From the NCBI GenBank assembly GCA_028023455.1, contig JAQFVV010012400.1:10714248-10778247 (forward strand): a DNA stretch of 64,000 nt, given 5' to 3'. Position 1 is the first letter of the stretch. Each line of letters begins with the position of its first letter. Under the pieces are notes generated by a model, which worked only from the letters and a program-made list of their open reading frames with translations, was not told where the DNA came from and made no database searches. Source of the DNA: Epiperipatus broadwayi. Its lineage: Eukaryota > Onychophora > Udeonychophora > Euonychophora > Peripatidae. This document shows, in pieces, positions 11,815 to 22,964 of this stretch. The translations under genes were made by a program, and so were the position numbers.

Positions 11815-12385
11815 GCATATATAATTGGACTATTTAATCATCTTGAATTAATTATTAAATGATTTAAAAAAATTCAAATTTTATTTAAACTTGTCAAATA
11901 CATTCAGCTGTCATATATATAAATCAATATATAGCACAGTTTTTTCTCCTTTTTTCTTCAAGTATTGATAAACCTGCTTAATAATATTACTAGTATGGGG
12001 ATCAAACCTAGACTTTTAGATTCATGAATACTAAATTTAATTTAATACTCTAATCTCCTATTCTATCAGAGTTGTGTTAGTTTAAATGTCATCTTAAATT
12101 CAGTATTCACAAATCAAAAGGTCCCAAGTTCAATTTTCATGCTAATACTGTCATTGGTAAGGCCAAGAACACCCAAGAAAGAGAGAACAATAAGACTCTA
12201 AACATTGTGTTATATATTAAGTTGTGTGCTATTATCAACAGATGAATATATGCAAAACAATTTTATAAAGTTTGAACTTTTTTTAATTCATTTAATAATC
12301 AATTTCAGATGATGGAAATAGTCAATATATAATTATGAGTTACATACTATCATCACATACTTTCAAACTATATATATATATAAAC
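11815..12385. repeat. Family E: head-to-head inverted pair of tRNA-headed repeats
   Basis: The minus arm (12065 down to 11815) and the plus arm (12066 to about 12385) both read outward from a shared centre at TCTATCAGAG. Each arm passes through TTAGTATTCATGAATC or TTCAGTATTCACAAATC, then AGGTTTGATCC or AAGTTCAATTTTC (a polymerase III B-box position), and ends near an AATATATAATTG-type tail. The better preserved copy at 29.7 kb shows a clear tRNA A box. Two other pairs of the same design lie at 29.7-30.1 and 55.1-55.9 kb. Confidence 0.75.
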
Positions 12386-12468
12386 TTGATTGCAAAAAAA
12401 ATATTATACTATCATCACATACTTTCAAACTATATATATATATAAACTTGATTGCAAAAAAAATATTA
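12346..12468. repeat. Two tandem copies of a 62-bp unit
   Basis: ACTATCATCACATACTTTCA at 12346 recurs at 12408, and the whole unit, including its TA run and A8 run, is essentially identical. It sits at the outer end of the family E pair. Confidence 0.9.
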
Positions 12469-12649
12469 ACTTAAAAAAAACTTTTTGATTCCTCTTTCAA
12501 CTAATATATTATAATAAATTTATTGACTTTTACTCCTGACGTTAAAGCAAAGAATCAATGTGATATTTTTTTTCAGATGCCTGGAAATTTTAACTATGAT
12601 ATCAGTTGGGTTTGGGTTTTTTTGAAGGCAGATCATATATATATATATA

Positions 12650-13586
12650 CACCTGGGTCTTGTTTTATGTGGTAGATAAGTTCTGTAGAAAACCCCACAT
12701 TAAAAATGAGGGATAGGTTCTGTATTTTTCAGAATTCGCATAAAGGCAAAAAACAAAGAAAAATTACTTTAAAATTCGCATTAAAAAAATAAGCAATTAA
12801 AGTATGACTAATAAAAAATTTCAAATATTTGAAAAAAATTAATACAAGACAAACTTTTTTTACTTTTTTTATTAACTACTGTATTTAATTTTACATTTTT
12901 CATACATAGTTTAATCATTACCTCTAGCGTTCATTTGTAATCTGGTAAGAAATCAGATTCAATGTGATGTGATGTATTGTGGCTTCTCCTTAAACAAAGT
13001 CAAGAATCTCTCAGCAATTATTTCCAGAAAAACCTGTTAGCCACTTTATTTTTATTCGTGATGTGATGTACAACTAGCACCACTTTTAGTCTTATGCTGT
13101 GTTGATGGTTTTCTGTTTCTATATTAAAAAAATGAGATTGCAATCAAAACAAAAAGATGATACATTACCATTAGAAAGATTATTTTCAGTTTATAAAATC
13201 TTCATTTTTTATTTTAAAAATCTAAAAGATTATTTATTTCTGTTATATATAACAAAATACAGTTTAAAAGTTTAAATTTTTGAATATTTGATATTTTTAT
13301 ATGTAAGTATAATTCTATTATTATTATTTACTCATTAGTATAAATAGGTTATTTACATAGAAGCTAAAATTCTAAATACAGCTTCAGGCCATATTCACGT
13401 TAGCTGCTAATATAACATTATATTTTTGAAAAAAAAAAAGTATTTCAAATCAAAATAAGTTATTAATAATTCAAATTTCTTGATATCTAATAAATATAGT
13501 GAAATATGAAAGATAATAAGAAAAAACATGAATCACATAACTTCAAAATTGCATTAAAATAATCTGCATAAAACGAGACCCAGGTG
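12650..13586. mobile_element. Non-autonomous TIR DNA transposon, family C copy 1
   Basis: The ends are inverted: CACCTGGGTCTTGTTTTA on the left and AAACGAGACCCAGGTG on the right. Copy 2 at 30624-31630 has the same ends and is flanked by TA on both sides, as expected for the Tc1/mariner/pogo group. Internal blocks shared by both copies include AATTCGCATAAA, GACTAATAAAAAATTTCAAA and TGATGGTTTTCT. No transposase is present. A LINE tail at 12961-13062 is nested in this copy and absent from copy 2. Confidence 0.85.
12961..13062 (-). mobile_element. CR1-like LINE 3' tail nested in transposon C
   Basis: GATGTGATGTATTGTGGCTT, AAGTCAAGAATCTCTCAGCA and CCTGTTAGCCACTTTATTTT match the 3' end of the LINE at 33.6 kb. 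It is severely 5' truncated, about 100 bp. GTGATGTGATG occurs on both sides (12966 and 13060 region), which may be a target duplication or an extra tail repeat. Confidence 0.85.
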
Positions 13587-13593
13587 TGTATAT

Positions 13594-14019
13594 ATATTAT
13601 TTCTGGGAGTTTCCATGAAATAAAAATATAATAGCTAAATATCTGATGTTTCAGTACAATAACAAGTACTTTCCTCAGAGCTTCTTATTTCTTAAACCAT
13701 AAGAATGTGTGTGGTGAGATTTAAAATTGTTATTTTTTTCAAATAATGTTAATTTTCTTTAATTCACAATATTCACACTATTCACAATATTTGGAAAAGC
13801 TATTGGAGGATAAAATATTTTTTTAAACTGTTCAACCACAAGAATTTGAGAATGAAGATAAAATAACAGAGGAAAAAATGACAACTTTAAATCTTACCAT
13901 ACACATGCTTATGATTTGACAAAGAAGAAGCTATGAGAAAAATACTTGTTATTGTACTGAAATGTCAGCTATTTAGCTATTATATTTTTATTACATGGAA
14001 GCTCCTAAAAATAATATTA
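13594..14019. repeat. Fold-back element with ~150-bp arms (family I)
   Basis: The left arm (13594-13745) contains GGGAGTTTCCATGAAATAAA and TTTCAGTACAATAACAAGTA. The right arm (about 13865-14019) carries their reverse complements, TACTTGTTATTGTACTGAAA and TTATTACATGGAAGCTCC. The central 120 bp is not repeated. It abuts the right end of transposon C. Confidence 0.88.
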
Positions 14020-14099
14020 TGAATTCATCATTTATCCATGAAAATATTAGAATTAATATATACATAAATAATAATTGTATTTATAGTCATATTAAAGAA

Positions 14100-16925
14100 A
14101 GATAAAATTCTGCACCTAATATTCTGAGGGATAAAAAGTTATCCATGAAGCCAAGATAGCAGTTGGTGACTGGTGGCAAAAAGTTCTAAGAATACCCAAG
14201 TTATGAAATTGGGCTGTAATTGGTGATGACTATTTTATCCATGACTATAGATTATTTTTGTGTAAAGAAAGATGCCATGATTTAAAAAATAATCTGTTCA
14301 ATGTTAAACAGGATATTGTCATACTTTTGATATTAGATATAAAATGAAGACACGGTTGATTAAAAAAAATTAAAAACTGATTATTACTATAAAATCAAAA
14401 TATTGAACACACTAGGGTAGTGGGATTAATTACTAATCAAAAATGGAAAACAATATGGATATTGATAATATACTAAATAGAGTTGCAAATTATTAATAAA
14501 AGACATTAACTATAGATAATTCATTTTTAAGCCTCAATAGGTTCTCTTGCTAATGAAGAAATAGAGAATTTTTATTTAAATATACTGAATACTTTAATCA
14601 GATTAAACATTTTAAAACTGTAAGATCTAGCAATTAATGCTAGAATTGAAAAACAACTGAAAGTTGAAAATGTTTTGAATAAAGATGATATAGAGATAGA
14701 TATTAGAAAGGACACAAACTTAGGGAATTTAGTGTAGAAAATAATATATTTTTTGGAAAAAAAAAATCTAAACTATAAATAAAAAAAGTACCCAAATAAA
14801 AGGTACAATAGGGCTAGATTATGTTTTGACTAATATAAAATATTTTTACATGATTTAATACAGGAAATAATAACTAACTAGTAACATGTAAACAAAAGTT
14901 ATCAAGAAAGACAATTGATTTTTCTTAATAGAAATGCTCCAATGAATTTAAACTCAGATCTGCTAGTCATTTTACAATATCAGTGGCCTTTAATGATGGC
15001 TCTGATTTTAAACAAATTAATAAGAAAATTACTGATGTTTTATAAAAGAACTACAAGAAAAATAGCTGGTACAAAAAGATATTAATTTAAAACAGGCAAA
15101 ACTCACTATAAGTATTGCCACACTCTGCAAGCTAGAGTAATCAATGGATGCCAGAAGGCTTATGCATAAAATCCCCATCTAGTGCCTACTCATCCAATAT
15201 ACACAGACTAGTTTCTGGCTTGTGGCCTTCAGGAGCCTTGGATCAGAGAGCACTGCACCTAGATCTTAGAATCTAATGCAACCCTCCAGCAACACTAGCT
15301 TGCAGTGTGTGGCAATATGTATAGTGAGTTTTGCCTGTTTTTAACAACAGATATAAGCAAACATAAGAAATGGTGATCATGAGATGTTTATTGGCTTAAG
15401 TATTAATTTGCTAGTACATTTTTAACTTAGACACAATAAATTATAAACAAAAGATAAAAAAATAAATGATGATGGAAAAAAATATAACTTTGAATTGGAA
15501 TGGAAAACTATAGAAGTGAACAAAAGTCTTAAAAAATATAGCATAATATTTTGATATTAGTAAAAATTATTTTCACAAGGAGATTATTATTAAAAAAGAG
15601 GGATATCTGTGAAAAAGTTCTGCAAAAACCTATATAGTAAAAAACAACAACACAAGAAACATCATTTGAAATATCAAATATTTTAAATGAAGATGGAAGA
15701 TGAGTATTTAAATCTATGAAAAATGAAAGTGTTTCGGAAAATGATGGAATTATTATAAATATTTTAGAAAAAGATGTGAAAATAGAGTAATTGTTGGCAA
15801 AATTTAGCAAATATATAAATAATAAATGTACCAGATTATTGGAAGAATGCAGTTGTGATATTTATACTTTAAAAAAAAAGTAAAATGAAAAATCTTTATT
15901 AGAATCATTACAACTCATCTAAAAAGAATTTTAAACTCAAACCAGCAAAAAAATAATGGATTTAAAAGTGATTTCAAAATAGTAAATTAATTCAAGTACT
16001 AAAAAAGCTTTAGATTTGTAGATTATAAAAACACAAATTAACTTTAAAAACATTTTGATGGTGATCAAAGCTTTGGAACTGCAAGATATAGATCTGATAT
16101 ATTATAAAAAATATTAATCAAAATGCAAAATAATAACATGGTTAAAGGTATATGACAGGATGATGCCATATCTCAAAAAAATCATACTGCAGTTTTATGG
16201 TAAATACTTTATAATTAAAATTGGGACTCATTGAAATATAAATAAATAACTATTTAAGTTATCTGAATTTCTCAGATAATGCTTTCATAAATAATGTTTT
16301 GGATTTTAATAAATGCTATAGGAGAAATGAAAGTAAGAAATTAAGACTAATATAAATATATAAAAAAATTAAACTCATTTTCAATGTGTATTTGAAAAAA
16401 AAAAGGAAATAAATATTGATAGTATTAGAAGTTGACAACTTCAAATAAATTAAACTAGGAAAAGTGCTTTTGGCAGAAATAACTTAATGTTAAAAAGTAT
16501 GACTATATGTTGAAAAACAAAGTTTTTAATAAAAAGACCTTAGCATTTGATACTTGACAAAGTAGAAACGCAGATATTTCTGACTACATTATGAAGTGTG
16601 AAATGATACATATTGAAAATAAAATAGAAAAATTAAGAGTGAAATACATGAATGAAAAAACAATGAGGTATCATTGACAAAATTTAAAAATTCAAATGAA
16701 ACTGAGATGGATCTGTCCTTAGTAGAAATGATAACACAATTATAATTGAATTCTTAAACTAGATTCTGAATGTAAACAACTTACAATGAGAGCATGTGTG
16801 AGAAGAATGAATGAAGTAAGGAAATTTTATGGAGTGATCCTGAGAAAAGAAGGGAGTGTGAAAAACTGAATGAGATCTTTATTCTAAAGTGAATTGATAT
16901 TGGATGATGATGATATAAATTTAAT
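14100..16925 (+). mobile_element. Decayed RTE-like LINE, interrupted by a MITE
   Basis: Reading the plus strand with many frameshifts recovers RTE-type order. Linker pieces ITDVL and IAGTK occur near 15030-15070. After the MITE at 15088-15385, TIEVNKSLKKYS lies near 15510 and KKFCKNLYSKK near 15615. Then come ENDGIIINILEKDVKIE near 15745 and LLAKFSKYINNK near 15800. DDAISQKNHTAVLW near 16165 matches the RT block normally written 'GDTISPKLFTAVLE', and SYLNFSDNAFI near 16265 replaces 'NHLRFADDIVLI'. VRRMNEVRKFYGV near 16800 is the C-terminal RTE block. The sequence ends with GGATGATGATGATA, the RTE-type tail. The catalytic ADD is lost (FSDN) and stops are frequent. The 5' limit is a guess. Confidence 0.72.
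15088..15385. repeat. Family A element with long inverted ends
   Basis: The left end AAAACAGGCAAAACTCACTA and the right end TAGTGAGTTTTGCCTGTTTT are inverted. The match extends about 46 bp inward to CTGCAAGCTAG and CTAGCTTGCAG. GTGATCATGAGATGTTTATT follows at about 15373, the second terminal motif of this family. It splits the RTE relic between its endonuclease/RT linker and RT parts, so it arrived after that LINE. Confidence 0.85.
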
Positions 16926-16929
16926 TCAG

Positions 16930-17480
16930 TATGTAATGTTTTTAGAAAGCACTTATATGCTTTAATCACTTTTCAATCAATACATAAATGATTAGTCAGT
17001 CTTTATTAGATTAGAAATTATTATATTTTACCTAACACCATGTATAGTCTTTACAAGTTCATAATAATTTAAATATATATGTATGATATTCTTTATATAG
17101 ATATGTGATAATCCTTCATTTCTGTCTTCTCATGTCAATTACTTATTGCAGACATTGGAAAGGGAAATAATAATAATTTCTAAATAAATTTTAATTAATT
17201 ATTGTTTCTTCAGATTATGTAAATACGATTCAGCTCTTTATACTCACCTCTAAAAAATATTGCACAGGTAAACTAGGTCAGTTCAGGCTACTTATTTGAA
17301 AATTTATCTAAGAGAAAAAACATCTTATACTGTTCTGGATTTGAATTCTAATCTAGATAGACTTTTTGTAAATAATAATAGACAAATACATAAATTATTA
17401 AATTAAAAAACTTCACATGACCCTCACTACCTCCAGGTTACAATGTTTTATAGAGACAAATTCCATTTCTTCTACTTCAA
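16930..17480. other. AT-rich stretch, no gene seen
   Basis: No motif, no matched repeat, stops in all frames. Confidence 0.5.
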
Positions 17481-17482
17481 TT

Positions 17483-17826
17483 TGCCATCTATTGTAAACT
17501 TAAGTAATCGATAGATATTAGATATTAAGAAAACCAAAATATATAGTTACTGAACTGAGCTTAGAACTATATAATTATGCATACATGTTGATTTGGATTT
17601 AAAGTATTAAGATGTTTTTGCATTGGAGGCTGATAGCTTGATAGTAAAAAAAAAAGATTAAAAATGATAGTTATTTAAAAGATTTGTTAGATTCAAATGA
17701 TCCAGAAATACCAGAGTCAGATTCAAGCTTCTCATTGTCAGGTTCTTAAACTAGAAACTAATCTATGGGTTTAAAAATTATTACCATCTCGTATCTGATA
17801 ATTATTCAAGCTTACAATAGAGGGCA
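17483..17826. mobile_element. MITE family H, ~344 bp with TIRs
   Basis: The left end TGCCATCTATTGTAAACTTA is mirrored at the right, where the reverse complement begins TGCCCTCTATTGTAAGCTTG. Solo ends of the same family appear near 21300 (TGCCATCTATTGCAAG) and at about 42199 (ATAGATGGC). No coding sequence is present. Superfamily unknown. Confidence 0.75.
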
Positions 17827-17829
17827 GAA

Positions 17830-18520
17830 GTATAATGAAATAAATATAGATTGCTCCTGGTTTACATATCTAATTGTAAAAAAATAAAAATAAATACTAT
17901 TTTTTGGAAATATATATGTATTACTTTGAAAGTAAACAATAAAGATGGGCTAATTATTAAAATCAACAATATAAAATATCTTCACGTAATTTTTCGCAAA
18001 ATATGATTTACTTACTAACTGTAAATTTATTGGATTTTATTATCATTCATAAGTAAATGATTATATTTGGAATTATTAGATTACCTGTAATTTACCAGAA
18101 ATTTTTAAAATTTTAAAACAAGTTATTTGGCCATTTAGAAAAATAGTTTTATTTAAAACTAGAACATTGTGGTTAACTAACATTAAATTATCATAGATTA
18201 AATAAAGTGTGCAAATTAAGAATATTTAACAAGAGTTAAAAATCAATAAATATTGCTTTAATGTGTTATTATTGTGTCCAGGGATATCAAATCTCCTACA
18301 TGTGTGAAGATGAACTTTAGGGAATTAAATCCGTTTTTTAATTGAGAGATGTTATTTTTAAAAAAAAGAATAGGGCATAACACATACTAAATCATAAATC
18401 ACCAATAGCTAGCTGATTCCTAAATGCAAATTGCACAACAGTTGCAATTTAAATAAATCATAGATTCTACAATATGTTGTCATGGCAACTATAGAGGTTG
18501 AACAACAGCTTTTACATTGT
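17830..18520. other. AT-rich stretch, no gene seen
   Basis: Nothing recognisable on either strand. Confidence 0.5.
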
Positions 18521-19376
18521 TATTATATAATAACTGAAACACAGGCTTATTATATACCTGTGTCTATATATGTAATATATAGGGTATATGAGTACAGACT
18601 TTAACACCACCCACCACTCTCAACTCTATCTCATAAACACTGATACACTTGAACACATATATGTTGAAAAGATAAATAATCACCAATACACGTATTTCAT
18701 GCTAAACCAGCAATCATCAGTTGGTCCACATTACCATCTCTACACATATATGCTATAAGTGCTCAGATATATATTAAAATAGCCAGTCTTCATACTTTAA
18801 TGGGCAGGGTTCAATCTACTCCACACTCCAACTCTTCAACTGTCCATCCAATTGAAAATCTGATGATAGAATGCTCAAAGGCCACCCTGAGGCTGAGATT
18901 CTTGTTACACCCATGTTGACCATAGGTCAATCTGACCCCTCATGTATAGGACATAATCCATTTAATACATATACAAGGGATGGGCAGGCATCTCTACTAT
19001 GTAATAACTGAAACACAGGCTTATTATATATCTGTGTCTATATATGTAATATATAGGGTATATGAGCACAGACTTTCACACCACCCACCACTCTCCACTC
19101 TATCTCATAACACTGATACACTTGAACACATATATATTGAAAAGATAAATAATCACCAATATATGTATTTCATGCTAAACCAGCAATCATCAGGTGGTCC
19201 AGATTACCATCTCTACACACATATGCTTAAGTGCAGATATATATTAAGATAGCCAATCTTCATACTTTAATGGACAGACTTCAATCTACTCCACACTCCA
19301 ACTCTTCAACTGTCCATCCAATTGAAAATCTGATGATAGAATGCTCAAAGGCCACCCCGAGGTTGAGATTGTTATC
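18521..19376 (-). repeat. Tandem pair of ~474-bp repeat family D
   Basis: TAACTGAAACACAGGCTTAT at 18531 recurs at 19005, a period of 474 bp. The two copies stay alignable to about 18900 and 19374, including ACCACCCACCACTCT, CACCAATA, TGCTAAACCAGCAATCATCA and TCTGATGATAGAATGCTCAA. Single or partial copies on the plus strand lie at 6.5, 7.9 and 58.7-59.2 kb. Open frames inside it (for example 18980-19252) are repeat shadows. Confidence 0.9.
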
Positions 19377-22030
19377 ATATAAGAAAATACATTCCATCAC
19401 AATAATCATGTAACTAATCCTTATCATATCACAAGAGGTAATTTTGCTCTCTAGTAGTGTTAGCACTTGATACTTTTTTGATCACTTCTTGAACTTACTT
19501 GCAATGTTTTTGTGTGTGAGTAAAATAATGTCATGTTAATTTTTATTTGCAAAATAAAAATATTTCAAAATAATTAAATTATTTTTAATGGGCAAAATAA
19601 AAACGTCTAAATGCAAGTGAATTTAAGATCTGTTTAAGTTTATCTTAGGCACTTTTCACAAAATTCTTTTTATATTTTTTTATTTAACTTGCTCTGTTTG
19701 TCAGAATTAAATCATGTAACTCTAATCATTTTTCAAATTCCCATCTTGTTGAAACTTTGCTTAAATATGAATTCCAAATGCCAATATATTTTTTAGAATT
19801 TGAAACAATTGTATCCAAATATGAATGACAATTTAACATTGATTTTAGTGTTGTCTAGAAACACCTTCTATAATTTAAAATTGAACAATTCAGTGAAAAC
19901 TGATTTTTATAATTCAGTGTTAGAATATAAAATGATTTTTCAAATTCATTGTTACATATATAAAACTAAAAAGTAGAAATATATATATATAAAGATTTTA
20001 AAGAAGTATTTTTATTCATATAAATACACTAAAAGTAAAACAAAGGTTTTTTCAGCTTTCACAAATAAAAGCATCACTATGATAATTCTCAAGTCAGAAT
20101 CCCAAAAAATCATTTAAATAAACTTGTAAATAGCGCCCTCTTTCTTGTATTGACAATCTATTTATAAAATAATAAAATGTCTTTTTTATCTAAAGAATAG
20201 ATTAGTTTTACAAAAATGTAATGTTATTTCCATATGCTTAAAATTGGCCCATACATAAATGTTTGGGTCGAAAGGATGGGTGGATTCATTCCATATTTTC
20301 TAAAAAATCATATCTTGTGTCTGGAAAAGTGAGAGTATTCATTTATAATTTATCTTTAAAATGCATGTGCATTGGCCTAATCACTAATATCATTATTACA
20401 GCATAAAAACATAGTGCTATATAAAATAATATCTCATTGATAAGTTTATTTAAATGATTCTTTAGGAATTAAATTTGTGAATATCATAAGAATGCATTTA
20501 TTTATGAAAGCTGAAGAAAACTTATCTTTTCATTTTTAGCACATTTATGTGAATAAAAACATTTCTTTAACTTGCTTTTACATTTATTTCAACCATATAT
20601 TTATGGTTAATGTTACAATATAACAGTAAATAATCCCTTTAAAAATTTCTATATGTTCATTAGTGTTAGAAAAGAACTACAAAAAAGGAATAGCCATCTG
20701 TTTACATTCTCACTGAATTGACTGCAGAATTTAAGAGATAGTATGTGTTTAACTATTGAAGAAATATTGTTGTTGCCTCTGAATATATCTTTGATAAGCT
20801 GATTGATTATTCATGATCTATTTTTTCAATATCTTTTGACAGTATACTTTTATTATTGTAAGAGAAATAACATATAGTAATGACAATATATTAACCTCAG
20901 AAAAGGGATTTTTAAAGAATTTTGCCAAGAAAAATGAGTGACACCATTTACTGAAGAACTGGTAAACCATCTCACTATATTTATGACTGTTAAATCTATC
21001 TCTACATAGATTTTTTCCTGAAATAACCAAATATCTGAATGAATTCTTTTTAAGAAAACTTTTTAATACATTAATGCACTCTCTATTTTATACAAAACTA
21101 TTATTATGCAAACTCAAATTGGCTGCTTGTATAAATAAATGAAATGTCAGTACTAAAATGTAGGTGAATGCACTGTGATTCAATATTAACTTATGTAAAT
21201 AATTTGAGATGCAATTACAATTATGTTGCTTACCAACACATCACCTGACTCTCTAGATTAACACAATGTTATAGAAATAAGTGAAGCATTTGTTTCTAGT
21301 GCCATCTATTGCAAGTTTGAGTAATCAATGCATAATTAAATGATATTAAAGGAGAATTTAAATGCTTTATCATCCAGTTATCATGGATTAGTCAAGCTCT
21401 TAATATTTGTCAAATAATTATTACATTTTGTATAAAATATGTTGTGTTTATCTATAACAGTTTGATTAAATAACCAATTCTGTTTTTATATAAAACACAA
21501 TAAAATTTGACTTTAAATCAAAAGAAATATGTTTATAGAAAACTGATGTTTATTTGGATACAATTTCAAATGAATATATATATATTCGTATATAATAAAA
21601 TCTCAGTAGTGTTTTTCTAATACTAAATCCATGGTTATTTAACTCAAGAGAATAAGAAATGAAAGTGAAATAAATGGTATAGATTACAGTTTTGTTACAA
21701 CAAATATTTATTTTATAGCTTTTAATGTATGCAGCTAACAAATATTTGACTTATTGTTTATAGGTACATAAAAATGTTATGATTTGTGTGTGTGTGTGTT
21801 GTGTGTAACAAAAATTGTTTTTTTTAATAAATAAATTAAAATTTTATAATTTTAGTATATTATTCTTTTATTTTTAACCAAATTTTTATTTAAATCTATT
21901 ATATCTTTAAAACCAAGTTAACCTAACACTATCACTCACAAGAATGTACAGGTGGAATTAGATAAGTCATTTGGGTTCAAATCTTTCATGAATACTCATG
22001 CCTCTGGATAATAAATCTTATTTAATATCT
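19377..22030. other. 2.6 kb of AT-rich DNA without recognised gene
   Basis: Only a solo end of MITE family H near 21300-21330 is recognisable. Short open frames at 20818-21030 and 21550-21741 have no motif. A (TG)n run lies at 21786-21806. Confidence 0.5.
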
Positions 22031-22039
22031 GTTTTAATA

Positions 22040-22587
22040 CTCACATAAACATTTATATATGTATAGTGGAGATATTTTAATATCTATAAACACAGAAATA
22101 TATATATCAAAATTACCCCAAATCCAAAACTGAATCAGACTAGCCAAGAAAAGAAAGTCTAAAATACTACCAATGTTTTCACTGCTACAAGCAGACTTCT
22201 CAAGTATAAAGAAGTACAAAACAACATATTTATATTAAACATTACCCACAATTCCATTTACTTCCCATCCACTTTTAATATTAAAAGAATTTTTAAATAA
22301 GTTAATTGCTTCAGAATCATACATTTTTAATAATAAAGATTCTTTAATTCTTCTTTTTATTTCATTTCTCTCAAAGAAATTTTAGCTTCATTAAAATTAA
22401 TAGTGTGGCCTGTATATTTTTCATTGACATACAAAGCAGAACTAAGATATTTATTTCTAATCCTACATTTATGAACCTTTATTCTTTCATTTAAGCTCAA
22501 ACTTCTCTGACCTATATATACCTTCTTACAAAAACAAGGGATAATATAGACTACTCCAGGAATAGTCTTTCTATCAAAATTTTTTTT
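22040..22587 (-). mobile_element. Penelope-like element, 3' part (GIY-YIG domain and 3' UTR)
   Basis: The minus strand encodes the C-terminal GIY-YIG endonuclease of a Penelope-like retroelement, followed by about 195 bp of 3' untranslated sequence (GGTAGTATTTTAGACTTTC, TTTTGGATTTGGGGTAATTT). The 5' side stops at a T-rich run near 22577-22590, so the reverse transcriptase part is missing. It faces a second truncated copy at 22628-22880 in the opposite orientation, giving an inverted pair about 40 bp apart. Confidence 0.85.
22235..22587 (-). pseudogene. GIY-YIG nuclease fragment of Penelope-like element, frameshifted
   Basis: From about 22575 the frame reads DRKTIPGVVYIIPCFCKKVY, then IGQRSLSLNERIKVHK. 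This is the GIY...YIG signature in its Penelope-type form (GVVYxIPC, then VYIGQ), with the following Arg-rich helix and HK. A shift near 22385 moves to a second frame, FFERNEIKRRIKESLLLK, that runs to NIKSGWEVNGIVGNV and a TAA at 22235-22237. In known Penelope-like elements this domain nicks target DNA for target-primed reverse transcription. Here the reverse transcriptase is absent and the frame is broken, so it is inactive. The nested 61-codon frame in the 3' UTR at 22034-22219 is not counted as a gene. Confidence 0.85.
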
Positions 22588-22627
22588 TTTGTATTATTTA
22601 ATAAATTATTCAACATAATACAATACC

Positions 22628-22880
22628 ATTTCTTTGAGAGAAATGAAATAAAAAGAAGAATCTTTATTATTAAAAATTTATGATTCAGAAGCAATTAACT
22701 TATTAAAAAGTTATTTTAATATTAAGGGTGGATGATAAGTAAATGGAATTGTGGGTAATGTTTAATATACATATGTTGTGCAGTAAAACCATTGGTAGTG
22801 TTTTAGATTTTATTTTCTTGGCTAATCTAGTTGAATTTTGGATTTGGGGTAATTTTGATTATTTATTGACTAGTGTTTAT
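22628..22880 (+). mobile_element. Second Penelope-like 3' end, inverted relative to the first
   Basis: TTCTTTGAGAGAAATGAAAT starts a plus-strand copy of the last ~45 codons. AATGGAATTGTGGGTAATG precedes a TAA at 22763-22765, and the 3' UTR (CATTGGTAGTGTTTTAGATT, TTTTGGATTTGGGGTAATTT) continues to about 22870. In-frame TGA and TAA (GGATGATAAGTAAA) and a deletion of TTAAAGAA relative to the first copy show decay. Confidence 0.85.
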
Positions 22881-22936
22881 ATATATATATATATATATAT
22901 ATACATAATGTATGTACATATCTAGGATACAATTTA
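22870..22936. repeat. 67-bp direct repeat, left copy
   Basis: CTAGTGTTTATA, a (TA)n run, CATAATGTATGTACATATC and TAGGATACAATTTA. It matches 27306-27372 with no difference I can see, including equal length of the (TA)n run. Confidence 0.92.
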
Positions 22937-22964
22937 TATTTATAAATATATATATATATATATT

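Noticed and set aside
22034-22219. 61-codon frame similar between the two Penelope copies (FLASLIQFWIWGNFD and FLANLVEFWIWGNFD)
   Set aside because: It lies downstream of the GIY-YIG stop codon in both copies; shared ancestry of the 3' UTR explains the similarity.
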